Translations under genes and position numbers: made by a program | Shown: positions 18,900 to 27,952 of the stretch, one piece after another | Numbering within the stretch: the first letter of the stretch is position 1 | Layout: each line of letters opens with the position of its first letter | Notes under the pieces: generated by a model | What the model was told of the DNA's origin: nothing | The model's database searches: none | What the model saw: only the letters and a program-made list of their open reading frames with translations | Assembly (NCBI GenBank): GCA_964558465.1 | Contig: CAZLEF010000054.1 | Span: forward strand, 1 to 48,334 | Length of the DNA: 48,334 nucleotides | Direction: 5' to 3' | Source of the DNA: JACJYC01 sp964558465 | GTDB taxonomy: Bacteria; Bacteroidota; Bacteroidia; Chitinophagales; Saprospiraceae

Positions 18900-20990
18900 T
18901 CAGTTTAAGGGTTGCAGGCCGGGTTTTTCTTCAGGGTATTCGATCCGGACATGATGAACGGATTTCATCACCTGTTTAAAGATCTTTTTACATTCGACCA
19001 GTTCCGCAAACGAAAGTGCGGAGCGGTCCAGTTGCCTGTTGCTCAATTTTCCGCCGATGATCTTGTCGATCAGTTGATAAAGTTCTTCTTCAGTCGGGTT
19101 TTTCAAACTTTTGCAGCTGGCCTCAATGGAATCCGCCAACATCAAAATGGTTTCTTCTTTGCTTTGGGGCCTTGGACCGGGGTACCGGAATTCGGCTTCA
19201 TCGCCCGGCTCGTCAGGATTTTGATTCATGTAGATCCGGTAAAAATACTCTGCCTTGGTGGTGCCATGGTGGGTTTGTATGAACCGGATGATCGCCGCCG
19301 GCAACCCGTGTTTCTTCGCCATTTGCACACCGTCCTTCACATGATTGATAATGATCTTTGCACTTTCGAGGGGGGAAATGCCCTCGTGCGGGTTTTTACC
19401 CGTCTGGTTTTCAACAAAAAAGGAAGGGTGGTTCATTTTTCCGATATCGTGGTATAATGCAGCCGTTTTCACGAGTAAAGTATCCGCGCCGATTTTGGCG
19501 GCGGCAGCTTCGGAAAGATTGCCTACCTGCAGGGAATGTTGCAGGGTGCCCGGCGCACGAATGGCGAGCTCCCGAAGCAAGGGCCGGTTCAGATCCGACA
19601 ACTCGGTCAGTGTTATGGGCGAAACAAAACCAAAAAGCCTTTCCACCAGCGGAATTAAGGGAAAAGCAAGCAAGGTCAGGAATACATTGAGGAAGAACCA
19701 GGGAAAAACATTCCACGGAATCAGTTTCCAGGAACCGTGCTGGATCAGCGACCAGCCCAAATACCCCATCGCGTAGCCCAGAAAAACAAACACCAGGGCA
19801 TAAAAAAACCAGGACCAGTTTTTGGTGTCAATGGGGCTCAGCAAGGCTACCATACCCGCAATGATCTGCAACAAAGCAAATTCGAAACCGAGTGAAGATA
19901 ATAATCCGGCAATCAGCACAACCACCACGTAGGTAAAAAACGCAACCCTTGGATGAAAAAAGGTCTTGATAACGATCGGCACCACGCAAAAGGGAATCAG
20001 ATAAGGGCTCAGGCTGTCCGAAGATTCAACAAGGTAGACCAGGTAGGCGTAAAGCGCAGGCCACAAAAAGATAAAAGCCAGGCTGGGCAGCTTTTCGTAG
20101 GCATCGGGGACCAGGCTGTAGATGTAGTAGAAAAATACGCCGATGATCAGCGTAGTCAGCAAAACATATCCCATTAATACGCCGAAACCCGATTTGAATC
20201 CGGATACTTCTTCCTGGTATTCCGATTTTAAGGAGATCAGTTTCTGGTAAAGATCTTCTGTAACGATGCCGTCTCTTGGAATAACCAATTCGCCCTTTTT
20301 CACCATACCCCTCGATCCGCTGATCCCGGCCAGTTGGTCCTGTTTAAATTTTTCAGTCAGGGTATCATTAAAAAATACATTTGCCTGGATGACCGCTTCC
20401 ATCAACGGGTAAATGAATTCCGGTTCTGCGAGTTTGGCGTAGGGAAGGGAATCGGAAACGGCCGTTTTGGCTTCCTCCAGGGTTGCAAGATTGTCGATGG
20501 TTTGAGGTTGGGTGGTATTCCCCTTAATAATGTTCACGACAAAGTCCCGCCCCTTGTTTATATGATCAGCTTCAATCTCCACCACCCCTCTTTCATAGAG
20601 CCGGGAAAGAAAGGATTTGCCGTATTTCAGATAATGCTCGGGTTTGCGCGACACGTCTTCAAACTGACGGGCCTGCCGGACTGCTTCAAGCTGTTTTTTA
20701 AAAGCGGATTCAAATTCTTTTTCCGCATTTTCAGCAATCTTCAGGTCCATTTGATAATAAGGCGAAAAATTCAACAGGCGTTCCTCCCGTTCTTCCTGGA
20801 TTTGATCCTCCGTCTTGAGGATCGGAAAATCGAAGGGCGCGTTCAGGTCGTCATAACGCCAGGTCTGTCCCAGTTCAAATTGAAACTTGAAATTTGCATT
20901 ATTCGGATACAACAGGCTGATAAAGACAATTACTGCCGCTACTAAAAGGTATTTCAGGGCGTTGCGCCAGTTGTTAATTCCCTTCTTCAT
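18900..20990 (-). CDS. PgpH-like 7TM-HD family hydrolase (candidate cyclic di-AMP phosphodiesterase)
   Basis: This 696-residue membrane protein has an N-terminal helix (about 15-35), an extracytoplasmic 7TMR-HDED-like region (about 40-250, with APFDFPI and EEREERLL), and a cluster of membrane helices (about 255-460). A cytoplasmic HD domain follows at about 480-640. The metal ligands are visible in LQHSLQVGN (H about 486), LYHDIGK, HEGISPLESAKIIINHV and QTHHGTTKA. PgpH proteins of this layout hydrolyse c-di-AMP; that activity is inferred from the family. I prefer the ATG at 20990 (preceded by AAAGGA) over the one at 21011. Its stop codon directly abuts the stop of the giant surface protein gene. 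It may have its own promoter, or be the last gene of the trp transcript. Confidence 0.88.
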   Translation of the reverse strand: MKKGINNWRNALKYLLVAAVIVFISLLYPNNANFKFQFELGQTWRYDDLNAPFDFPILKTEDQIQEEREERLLNFSPYYQMDLKIAENAEKEFESAFKKQLEAVRQARQFEDVSRKPEHYLKYGKSFLSRLYERGVVEIEADHINKGRDFVVNIIKGNTTQPQTIDNLATLEEAKTAVSDSLPYAKLAEPEFIYPLMEAVIQANVFFNDTLTEKFKQDQLAGISGSRGMVKKGELVIPRDGIVTEDLYQKLISLKSEYQEEVSGFKSGFGVLMGYVLLTTLIIGVFFYYIYSLVPDAYEKLPSLAFIFLWPALYAYLVYLVESSDSLSPYLIPFCVVPIVIKTFFHPRVAFFTYVVVVLIAGLLSSLGFEFALLQIIAGMVALLSPIDTKNWSWFFYALVFVFLGYAMGYLGWSLIQHGSWKLIPWNVFPWFFLNVFLTLLAFPLIPLVERLFGFVSPITLTELSDLNRPLLRELAIRAPGTLQHSLQVGNLSEAAAAKIGADTLLVKTAALYHDIGKMNHPSFFVENQTGKNPHEGISPLESAKIIINHVKDGVQMAKKHGLPAAIIRFIQTHHGTTKAEYFYRIYMNQNPDEPGDEAEFRYPGPRPQSKEETILMLADSIEASCKSLKNPTEEELYQLIDKIIGGKLSNRQLDRSALSFAELVECKKIFKQVMKSVHHVRIEYPEEKPGLQPLN

Positions 20991-21062
20991 TTCCTTTGGA
21001 GCTAAAGGCATTTCCAGCCATAATTTTCATGATTTTCAACCATCTGTGCCGGAATCCTTGTG

Positions 21063-21069
21063 CAAAATA
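21063..21069 (-). promoter_or_regulatory. Weak -7-like box upstream of the HD hydrolase
   Basis: On the minus strand TATTTTG resembles TAnnTTTG with one T missing, in the 65-86-nt gap before the HD hydrolase. This is the only sign that the gene may be transcribed separately from the trp operon. Confidence 0.25.
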
Positions 21070-21076
21070 GACATAT

Positions 21077-22525
21077 TTAGCTAATTATTTGTGAAATTTC
21101 CCGTGCGCAAAGCCGGATTTTTTCCATCAGGTCTCCGATCTCTTTCGGCGTGGTGAACGGGTTTGACAACGTGCACCGCATCCAGCTCTCTCCTTTCAAC
21201 CGGGTTTGAACGATATAGAAGGTCCCATCCTGTAGAAGTTGTTTCCTGATCCTTTCATTCAACGCATCCAAACCTGCATGCGCTCCTCCGGGTTTATACC
21301 GGAAACAAACGATATTGCATTCTGGCTTTACCGCCAGGTCAAAATCATCCGAATCCAGGATCAAACCGGCAAACGCTTGTCCAAGGTCGCAAAGCCGGGT
21401 TACACAATCTTCAAAAAAAGCCATTCCGTGCGTCCTGAGAATGGAATAAACTTTCAGGCCCATCATCAGTTTGGTGCATTCAAAGGTTCGTTTGGCCAGA
21501 TTATACCATTCTCCTTCTTCTGTCCGGTCAAAGAGGTATTGGGCTTGCTGGCTGAAAGTTCTGAAACTGTTCATCCCGTCTTTATAGATCAGGGCCGTGG
21601 TAACGCTGGGTGTCATCAGCATTTTGTGGAAATCCATAACAACGGAATCCGCCAGATGGAGGCCGGCCACCCTGTTCCTGTATTTTTCCGACAATGCAAG
21701 GGCCGAGCCATGCGCCCCGTCAACATGAAACCAAAGGTGGTTGGATTGGCAGAAACCGGCGATGGCTTCCAGGTCGTCAAATGCCCCGGTCGAGGTGGAA
21801 CAGGCGCTACCCACAACGGCAATGACTTCCAATCCTTTTGCCCTGGCGGCTTCGTAATGCGCCGGCAACTGATCCGTGCGCATCTGGAATTGGTCGTTAA
21901 CCGGTATTTTAATGATACCTGCTTCGCCCCACCCCATGATCCGGACCGCCCGGTCGACACAATAATGGGCTTCTTCCGATACCATCAGCGCGTAAGACGG
22001 GCCGCCGCCGTTCTGCCAGACCGGCGCCGCTGCCTTGACACTTCGCGCGGTCAATAACGCGGTGAGATTGGCCAGGGTTCCGCCCGAAGTTAAAAAACCC
22101 CCGGCCCGCTCGTCAAAACCCAACGCGCGGGCAAAAATCCCGATGACCAGGTGTTCGATAGCCGTACCGGATACTCCCATTTCGTAGACCCCCATGCCGT
22201 TGTTCATTAAATCGTTGACCATTCCCGCCAGGGCCGCAACCGGGGCTGCGGGACTGATCTGGTGCCCCATGTACCTGGGATGATGGAGGTGAACACCGCG
22301 GTCCAAAATTTGGCGGAACAGACCGGAGACGGAATCCGCCCGGGCGTTCTCCAGGTCCGCCTTCCAATAATCCAGGGATTCCGTGGGCGGTATCCAAGGA
22401 TTGGCCGGAATGTTATTCCCGTCTCTGATTTCCGCCAGGTAATCGGCCAGCAAATCGATCAGTTCGTGGCCGGTTTTCCGGAAGTTTTCCGGATCGTAAG
22501 CCTTGTTCAATCGGGTTAAATCCAC
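21077..22525 (-). CDS. PLP-dependent group II decarboxylase
   Basis: This 482-residue fold-type I PLP enzyme shows TSGGTLANLTALL (phosphate-binding region), EEAHYCVDRA, HVDGAHGSA (the Asp that contacts PLP nitrogen) and the Schiff-base Lys in MDFHKML (K301). The group covers glutamate, aspartate, diaminobutyrate and aromatic amino acid decarboxylases. The HVDGAHGSA variant is unlike the HVDAAYAG of classical aromatic decarboxylases, so I do not assign tryptophan as substrate. It follows the methyltransferase by 21 nt, co-oriented with the trp/aroF genes, and could share their transcript. The length is normal and all key residues are present. Confidence 0.85.
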   Translation of the reverse strand: MDLTRLNKAYDPENFRKTGHELIDLLADYLAEIRDGNNIPANPWIPPTESLDYWKADLENARADSVSGLFRQILDRGVHLHHPRYMGHQISPAAPVAALAGMVNDLMNNGMGVYEMGVSGTAIEHLVIGIFARALGFDERAGGFLTSGGTLANLTALLTARSVKAAAPVWQNGGGPSYALMVSEEAHYCVDRAVRIMGWGEAGIIKIPVNDQFQMRTDQLPAHYEAARAKGLEVIAVVGSACSTSTGAFDDLEAIAGFCQSNHLWFHVDGAHGSALALSEKYRNRVAGLHLADSVVMDFHKMLMTPSVTTALIYKDGMNSFRTFSQQAQYLFDRTEEGEWYNLAKRTFECTKLMMGLKVYSILRTHGMAFFEDCVTRLCDLGQAFAGLILDSDDFDLAVKPECNIVCFRYKPGGAHAGLDALNERIRKQLLQDGTFYIVQTRLKGESWMRCTLSNPFTTPKEIGDLMEKIRLCAREISQIIS

Positions 22526-22546
22526 GGTTTTTGATATTTTAGTACA

Positions 22547-23224
22547 TCAAAAGGTGATTTGGTAGAGGTCGATCACCCGCCCGGCATTTTCCCATTCAAT
22601 TTCTACCGGAAAATACGCTACCTCAAAACCCTGGGAAGGCAGGTTATCAAAAAAAGGCCTGGCGATCGAACGCTGCGGGTCGCTCAGCAAAACAACGCCG
22701 GCCGGCCGGCACAACGTACGGAAAGCATTTGGCAATGCCTCAAAGAACCGGGCCTCATACGTGATATCCGAGGCAACGACCAGGTCGGATTGATACGCCG
22801 GATCCGGCTTTCTCCAGTCCAAACAGACGGTTTGCGGGGGTTCAGCCAGATTTTTGACCCAGTTCATCCGGGCAAAATCCAAGGCTTCCGGCAGGTAATC
22901 CGACAAAGTGACCCTCGCACCCAGTTTGGCCGCAACGATGCCCGGCAAGCCTAACCCGCAACCCAGTTCGAGTACCTGCATTCCAGGTTTCACCACGGCC
23001 CTCGTAACCAGAAACTGGCTCAAACCAAACGCAGACGGCCAAAGTTCGGCCCAATAAGGGATGCGTTCGTCCCGAACGTCTTCGTGGTCGACGCCTTTGG
23101 CGATCAGGGCATCCATTAAATCGTCCGGATTGGCGACCTTGCCGATCCGGATGTCAAAATCGCCGATCCGGAGTTCAATTTCCCGAACCGGAAACCCAAA
23201 ACCGGAACCCGCTGCATCTTTCAT
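22547..23224 (-). CDS. Class I SAM-dependent methyltransferase (METTL21/ETFB-methyltransferase-like)
   Basis: This 225-residue Rossmann methyltransferase has motif I VLELGCGLGLPGIVAAKLGARVTLSDY at about 80-106 and the downstream LVVASDITYEARFFEALPNAF acidic motif. That arrangement (ASDITYE in place of NPP) is typical of the Methyltransf_16 group, which includes protein-lysine methyltransferases and proteins once annotated as nicotinamide N-methyltransferase-like. The PYWAELWPSAFGLSQFL segment before motif I fits the same group. Its start overlaps the end of aroF by 4 nt (ATGA), showing translational coupling. The substrate is unknown. A protein substrate is as plausible as a small molecule. 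Confidence 0.85.
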   Translation of the reverse strand: MKDAAGSGFGFPVREIELRIGDFDIRIGKVANPDDLMDALIAKGVDHEDVRDERIPYWAELWPSAFGLSQFLVTRAVVKPGMQVLELGCGLGLPGIVAAKLGARVTLSDYLPEALDFARMNWVKNLAEPPQTVCLDWRKPDPAYQSDLVVASDITYEARFFEALPNAFRTLCRPAGVVLLSDPQRSIARPFFDNLPSQGFEVAYFPVEIEWENAGRVIDLYQITF

Positions 23225-24237
23225 GATTCAAAGGTCGATCTCAGCTGAAAAGTCATTTTCAACTGGCTGTACAATCGTTCGGCTTCCGGAAAACTCAGGG
23301 TTTGCTGTCCGTCGGACAAGGCTTTTTCAGGTATGTGGTGGACTTCCATGATCACCCCGTCAGCTCCGGCCATCAGGGAGGCGAGTGCAATTTTATCCAC
23401 AAACCTGCGGATCCCGATCCCGTGCGAAGGGTCGGCGATAACCGGCAGATGCGTTTTAGCCTTTAACATAGCAATCGCATTTACATCCATCGTGTTGCGA
23501 TACCCGGATTCGTAGGTCCTGATCCCTCGTTCGCACAACATGATCCGTTCATTGCCGTTGGAAAAAATATATTCGGCAGCCTGTAAAAGTTCTTCCATAG
23601 TGCCGGAAATCCCTCTTTTCAAAAGCACCGGTTTGTCCGTTTTTCCCAGGGCATCCAGGAGGTTAAAATTTTGGGAATTGCGGGCGCCGACCTGAAATAT
23701 GTCCACATAATCGAGCATATCTTCAATTTGTTCCACCATCATGACCTCCGTTATGATCTTGATGCCTGCCTGGCCGGCAAGCCTGTGCCACAACTTCAAA
23801 CCGTCGATGCCCAGGCCCCGGAAAGAATAAGGGGAACTCCTCGGCTTGTAAACACCTCCTCGCATAATGCGGATACCGTTTTTTTGCAAATGGTCAATGG
23901 TTTTGCTGATCTGCTCTTCCGATTCAATGGAACAAGGGCCCGCCATTAATGCAAAATGACCCGCGCCAATTGAAATGCCGTCTCCGAGGTCCACAACAGT
24001 CTCTTCCACCTTCCATTTCCTGGAAACCAGTTTGTAGTCGTCGCTCACCCGGTGAATGTCCCGGATTCCGGGCAAATTGCCAATCCGGCGGATGTCAAAT
24101 TCTTTTTTTCCGACACCGACCAGGTATTGGCCGAATTGGGTTTTCACCGCGGTCGTTTTGTATTCGATCGCTTTCAGCTGGTCGAATAAGACCGCTTTTT
24201 GAGCCGGGGTAATGGAAGGTTCAAGTTGAATGATCAT
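23221..24237 (-). CDS. aroF: 3-deoxy-7-phosphoheptulonate (DAHP) synthase, type I-beta with N-terminal regulatory-like domain
   Basis: DAHP synthase condenses phosphoenolpyruvate and erythrose 4-phosphate and commits carbon to aromatic amino acids. The 338-residue protein has an N-terminal ferredoxin-like domain (about 1-70), as in Thermotoga-type enzymes. The barrel carries MAGPCSIES, RGGVYKPRSSPYSFRG, EVMMVEQIEDM, QVGARNSQNFNLL, LLKRG, CERGIRTYE and ADPSHGIG. It overlaps trpA by 4 nt upstream and the methyltransferase by 4 nt downstream, so it is part of the trp transcription unit. The placement puts pathway entry under the same leader as trpE. The symbol aroF follows common use for this type; no isozyme specificity is implied. 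Confidence 0.93.
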   Translation of the reverse strand: MIIQLEPSITPAQKAVLFDQLKAIEYKTTAVKTQFGQYLVGVGKKEFDIRRIGNLPGIRDIHRVSDDYKLVSRKWKVEETVVDLGDGISIGAGHFALMAGPCSIESEEQISKTIDHLQKNGIRIMRGGVYKPRSSPYSFRGLGIDGLKLWHRLAGQAGIKIITEVMMVEQIEDMLDYVDIFQVGARNSQNFNLLDALGKTDKPVLLKRGISGTMEELLQAAEYIFSNGNERIMLCERGIRTYESGYRNTMDVNAIAMLKAKTHLPVIADPSHGIGIRRFVDKIALASLMAGADGVIMEVHHIPEKALSDGQQTLSFPEAERLYSQLKMTFQLRSTFES

Positions 24238-25058
24238 AGGTCATTGATTTGATTGAATTGTGGCGCCGGTTCCCTGATAAAGGCCACAAATTTCAGGATA
24301 TCATTTTCCAGATCCCGGGTTTTTTCCAGCATTTTAATGAACGCACTGCCGATTATTGCCCCGTTAGCATACCGGCAGGCTGTTGAAAAGGTATTGTAGC
24401 TGGAAATCCCGAAACCGATCAACCTGGGGTGCTTCAGGTTCATCGCCTGAATTCTTTCGAAATAGGCAATCTGCGCCGGCGAAATATTATTTTTTGCACC
24501 GGTAATGGCTGCATTGGAGACCATATAGATGAAACCATGCGTCAGGTCGTCCACCAGCCGGATCCTGTCTTCTCCGGTTTGAGGGGTGATGAGGAAACTG
24601 ATCCCAAGCCCAAGGGCTTCAACCTGCGGTTGGTAATGAACCTGGTATTCATGCAACGGAAGGTCGGGCAGGATCAGGCCGTCTATCCCGGTCTCAGCGC
24701 ATTTTCTAAAAAATGCAGCCTCTCCATATTGCATCACCTGGTTGAAGTAACCCATCAATACCAGCGGAAGGCTGGTATTTTCCCGGATCTGTGCAATTTG
24801 TTCAAAGAGCAAGGGCATCGTCATGCCGTTGTTCAGGGCAACCTGGCCGCTTTGCTGGATGGTGGGTCCGTCGGCGAGGGGGTCGGAATAAGGCATACCG
24901 ATCTCGATCAGGTCTGCGCCTGCTTTTTCGAGTGCAGTAATGATCCTTCCGGTGTCGTTCAATCCGGGAAAGCCGGCCGTGAAGTAGATGTTCAGGACAT
25001 TTTCTCTTTTACGGGCAAAGAGTTGTTCGATTCTGTTGTTTTTATAGTCCATTGTCAT
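24234..25058 (-). CDS. trpA: Tryptophan synthase alpha chain
   Basis: TrpA cleaves indole-3-glycerol phosphate and passes indole to TrpB. The 274-residue barrel shows the catalytic Glu in DLIEIGMPYSDPLADGPTIQ, the Asp-bearing GIDGLILPDLPLHE, GFIYMVSNAAITGAK and LIGFGIS. The length is normal. Two ATGs are possible, 25058 and 25052; both overlap the end of trpB (by 17 or 11 nt). The 3' end overlaps aroF by 4 nt. Tight overlaps on both sides imply translational coupling. Confidence 0.96.
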   Translation of the reverse strand: MTMDYKNNRIEQLFARKRENVLNIYFTAGFPGLNDTGRIITALEKAGADLIEIGMPYSDPLADGPTIQQSGQVALNNGMTMPLLFEQIAQIRENTSLPLVLMGYFNQVMQYGEAAFFRKCAETGIDGLILPDLPLHEYQVHYQPQVEALGLGISFLITPQTGEDRIRLVDDLTHGFIYMVSNAAITGAKNNISPAQIAYFERIQAMNLKHPRLIGFGISSYNTFSTACRYANGAIIGSAFIKMLEKTRDLENDILKFVAFIREPAPQFNQINDL

Positions 25059-26268
25059 CCAGGTATTCGATATAGGCCGCCAGGTCCTTGTCGCCTCTGC
25101 CGGAAAGGCAAACCACGATGACGTCCGTTTTTTGATAAGCTAAATGGTTCAGTGCGGCGAGGGCGTGGGCGGTTTCCAGCGCAGGAATAATGCCTTCGTT
25201 GCGGGTCAGAAAAAAAGCGGCGGCCATGGCCTCGTCGTCGGTAATGCTGATGGCTTCGGCTCTTCCTGACTTGATCAGGTGTGCATGCAAGGGGCCGATA
25301 CCCGGGTAATCCAAACCGGCTGAAATAGAATAAGGCTCCACGATCTGGCCATCCGGTGTCTGCATGAGCAGGGTGCGGCTGCCGTGAATAACGCCTTTGG
25401 TCCCAAGTACGCTGGTTGCTGCTGAATGGCCGCTGTGGATTCCTTTTCCGGCTGCCTCCACCGCGATCAGCCGGACAGCGGATTGATTGAGATAATGGTA
25501 AAATGCACCCGCTGCATTGCTTCCGCCGCCGACGCAGGCGACCACCAGGTCGGGGTCGGGCCGGCCGGTATGTTCCTGAAGCTGCCATTTCATTTCTTCG
25601 CTGATCACCGACTGGAAGCGGGCAACCATATCCGGATAGGGGTGCGGCCCAACAACGGAACCAATGATGTAATGGGTCTCCACCGGGTTGTTGATCCAAT
25701 CGCGGATCGCCTCGTTGGTGGCATCTTTCAGGGTTTGGCTGCCGCTGATCGCGGGTCTCACTTCCGCCCCCAGCATACGCATTCTGGCCACGTTGGGCGC
25801 CTGCCTTTTGATGTCCACCGCCCCCATGTAAACAATACATTGCAAACCCGTCAATGCACAAACGGTGGCAGTAGCTACGCCGTGCTGACCGGCCCCCGTT
25901 TCAGCGATGATCCTGGTTTTACCCAGCCGTTTGGCCAGCAGGATCTGACCTATGGTGTTGTTGATTTTATGGGCGCCGGTATGGTTGAGGTCTTCGCGTT
26001 TGAGATAAATCGAGGCGCCGTAATGCCTTGACAGCCGTTCGGCCGGGTAAAGGGGCGAGGGACGCCCGACATAGTCGCGCAACAATTGCCGGAACTGCCC
26101 CTGAAAGTCCGGATCTTTCAGGATCGTCTGGTATGACCGGCGCAATTCTTCAACATTCGGATACAACATCTCCGGAATGAAAGCCCCGCCAAATTCGCCA
26201 TAATACCCCAGTTCATCTACTTCGATGTTCGTTTTCATAAGCTGTTCAGATAATTGGATTTCATCCAT
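25042..26268 (-). CDS. trpB: Tryptophan synthase beta chain
   Basis: TrpB makes L-tryptophan from indole and serine with PLP. The 408-residue protein has the PLP Lys in LNHTGAHKINN, ETGAGQHGVATAT, the GGGSNAAG phosphate-binding loop, and SAGLDYPGIGP. The start could be 26268, which overlaps the trpF stop in ATGGATGA and suggests coupling. The alternative is 26238, where the family-typical KTNIEVDELGYYGEFGGAFIPE begins. I list the longer form. All catalytic residues are present. Confidence 0.96.
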   Translation of the reverse strand: MDEIQLSEQLMKTNIEVDELGYYGEFGGAFIPEMLYPNVEELRRSYQTILKDPDFQGQFRQLLRDYVGRPSPLYPAERLSRHYGASIYLKREDLNHTGAHKINNTIGQILLAKRLGKTRIIAETGAGQHGVATATVCALTGLQCIVYMGAVDIKRQAPNVARMRMLGAEVRPAISGSQTLKDATNEAIRDWINNPVETHYIIGSVVGPHPYPDMVARFQSVISEEMKWQLQEHTGRPDPDLVVACVGGGSNAAGAFYHYLNQSAVRLIAVEAAGKGIHSGHSAATSVLGTKGVIHGSRTLLMQTPDGQIVEPYSISAGLDYPGIGPLHAHLIKSGRAEAISITDDEAMAAAFFLTRNEGIIPALETAHALAALNHLAYQKTDVIVVCLSGRGDKDLAAYIEYLDDNGL

Positions 26269-26914
26269 TGACCTCTTCCAGAAATTTTTTGACGCGAGCT
26301 ACATCTTTTATGCCGGGTTTGAGTTCAAACCGGCTGTTGATGTCGACGCCCATCATTTGTTTAAAATTGAGTTGCCGGATCCTTCCGGCGTCTTCGGGCC
26401 CGATGCCGCCGCTCAGCAAGTAGGGTGTAAACCCGAGATAATTGCTCAGCACTTCCCAGTTGAAATGCATTCCGTTCCCGCCCTGCGCCGGCCCTTTCGC
26501 ATCAAAAACAAAAAATTGGCAGAACTTTTCATACGGGGCAGTTTGTGCAAAATCAAACGATTCATCCACCTGGAACGCTTTGGCCAGCTTTGCGCTCCGC
26601 ATGGAAGTAATCTCCCAGTATTGGTGCAGTTCGCGGCAGTATTCAACGCTTTCTTCGCCGTGCAACTGCACTACGTCGAGCTCGTAATCATGTACAGCGT
26701 TCAAAATCTGTTCCATTTCAGCATTTACGAAAACGCCCGCTTTCCGGACGTTTTTAAAGTCCCTGGCGTGCTGGTTGATCCAATTCTCAGGTATCCGGTT
26801 GCCGACAAACCTTGGAGATTTGGGGTAAAAAATAAAACCGATAAAATCAATGGGCAATTGGAGCAATTCAAGAATATTGGCCTGGTCTCTGGTTCCGCAA
26901 ACTTTTACTTTCAT
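26261..26914 (-). CDS. trpF: Phosphoribosylanthranilate isomerase
   Basis: TrpF performs the Amadori rearrangement that follows TrpD. The 217-residue single-domain barrel has the catalytic Cys in KVCGTRDQ, FIGFIFYPKSPRFV, VGVFVNA-type KAGVFVNAE, VVQLHGEES, FVFDAKGPAQGGNGMHFNW, PYLLSGGIGPED and the catalytic Asp in GVDINSRFE. It is unfused with trpC, as usual in Bacteroidota. It lies 37 nt after trpC. Confidence 0.95.
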   Translation of the reverse strand: MKVKVCGTRDQANILELLQLPIDFIGFIFYPKSPRFVGNRIPENWINQHARDFKNVRKAGVFVNAEMEQILNAVHDYELDVVQLHGEESVEYCRELHQYWEITSMRSAKLAKAFQVDESFDFAQTAPYEKFCQFFVFDAKGPAQGGNGMHFNWEVLSNYLGFTPYLLSGGIGPEDAGRIRQLNFKQMMGVDINSRFELKPGIKDVARVKKFLEEVNG

Positions 26915-26951
26915 TTTGATTTTGGTGAATTTTTAAAAAATTATCCGGTCG

Positions 26952-27761
26952 TCAGGCGCCGGCGTACAACTCCTCCAAGGCTTTGATCCTGCGGATGAAT
27001 TCACCGCAGCGTTGCTCGGGGAAACTGGCTTTCATGAAATATTCGCCAATCAGAAACCCATTGAACCCCGCCCTTTTCAATTCCACTACGACCGCCGGAT
27101 CATCCAGCCCGCTTTCAGAAACTTTTACAAAGTTATCCGGAATTTTGGATGCCAGTTCAAACGAAGCGCCGACATCGACCCTGAAATCTTCCAGATTCCG
27201 GTTATTGACCCCGACGGCATCGATACAGGGGTTCAGTTTTTCCAGTTGCTCCACGCTGTGGATTTCAAGCAAAACTTCCAAACCCAGGTTTCTTGCGGTT
27301 TTTGCCAATTGTTCAACCTGATCTTTGCCGAGGCATTCAGCGATCAGCAAAATCGCATCAGCGCCAATGGAACGGGCCTCCAGAATCTGGTATTCGTCCA
27401 CAACAAAATCCTTCCTCAGGATCGGACAAAAGTTAAAGCGCCTGGCCTCGGTCAGGTCAGCGTTTTTTCCGCCAAAAAAATGTTCATCCGTGAGAATGGA
27501 TAACGCCGAAGCGCCTGCCTGCATATACCCTATGGAAACACTTTCAACCGGGGCATAACCGTTGATCTCTCCTTTCGAAGGCGACCGCCGTTTGAACTCG
27601 GCAATAATCCCTGATTTATCCTTTCTCAACAGGTATTTGGAAAAGGAAACCGGGGGAGTATTGAAATAAATGCTCCGTTCCAGCAATTTGACCGGGAAAA
27701 GTTCTTTTCTGCCGGCTACTTCCTCCTTTTTATGGGCAATGATCTGTTCAAGAATATTCAT
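26952..27761 (-). CDS. trpC: Indole-3-glycerol phosphate synthase
   Basis: TrpC closes the indole ring from the isomerised carboxyphenylamino intermediate. The 269-residue barrel has the catalytic Lys in IAEFKRRSPSKGEI, LSILTDEHFFGG, LRKDFVVDEYQI, ADAILLIAECL, VGVNNRNLEDF, VSESGLDDP and FLIGEYFMKA. It is preceded by a 191-nt gap rich in hairpins, unlike the tight downstream junctions, so its expression could be uncoupled from trpD. Confidence 0.96.
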   Translation of the reverse strand: MNILEQIIAHKKEEVAGRKELFPVKLLERSIYFNTPPVSFSKYLLRKDKSGIIAEFKRRSPSKGEINGYAPVESVSIGYMQAGASALSILTDEHFFGGKNADLTEARRFNFCPILRKDFVVDEYQILEARSIGADAILLIAECLGKDQVEQLAKTARNLGLEVLLEIHSVEQLEKLNPCIDAVGVNNRNLEDFRVDVGASFELASKIPDNFVKVSESGLDDPAVVVELKRAGFNGFLIGEYFMKASFPEQRCGEFIRRIKALEELYAGA

Positions 27762-27952
27762 CGTTTGTTTTCTTCATTGATTAATTTGCAATTTATGATT
27801 GCGGGCTACGGGGGTTTCCGGCCCTGAAGGGCCTTGCCGCTCACCCTCTTCATGCTGAGCGTAGTCGAAGCATCACCCGCTCGCCTCTCTCCCTCTCACA
27901 ACGTTCGAGGGATCCGTCCAAACAAGTTTGGCGGATACTAGTGCCACCGGCA
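27762..27952 (-). other. Hairpin-rich intercistronic region between trpD and trpC
   Basis: The 191-nt gap contains four potential hairpins. GGCCC-TGAA-GGGCC is at 27820-27833. An imperfect ATGCT...AGCAT element around CTGAGCGTAGTCGAAG is at 27852-27873. A TCCG(T)CCAAAC-AA-GTTTGGCGGA stem is at 27913-27935. ACTAGTGCC-ACC-GGCACTAGT (27937-27957) contains the trpD stop codon. None has a U-tract in the minus sense, so these look like RNA-stability or repeat elements and not terminators. Confidence 0.65.

Noticed and set aside
21077..23224. A tryptamine or N-methyltryptamine pathway encoded at the operon tail
   Set aside because: The decarboxylase active-site motif is not aromatic-type and the methyltransferase looks protein-lysine-like; kept only as a weak idea.
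25055..25861. A 268-codon minus-strand frame inside trpB
   Set aside because: Same strand, other frame from trpB, with Arg/Gln/Pro-rich shadow composition.
27762..27952. A riboswitch or internal terminator between trpD and trpC
   Set aside because: The stems lack U-tracts and do not match any riboswitch layout I can recognise; repeats explain them better.
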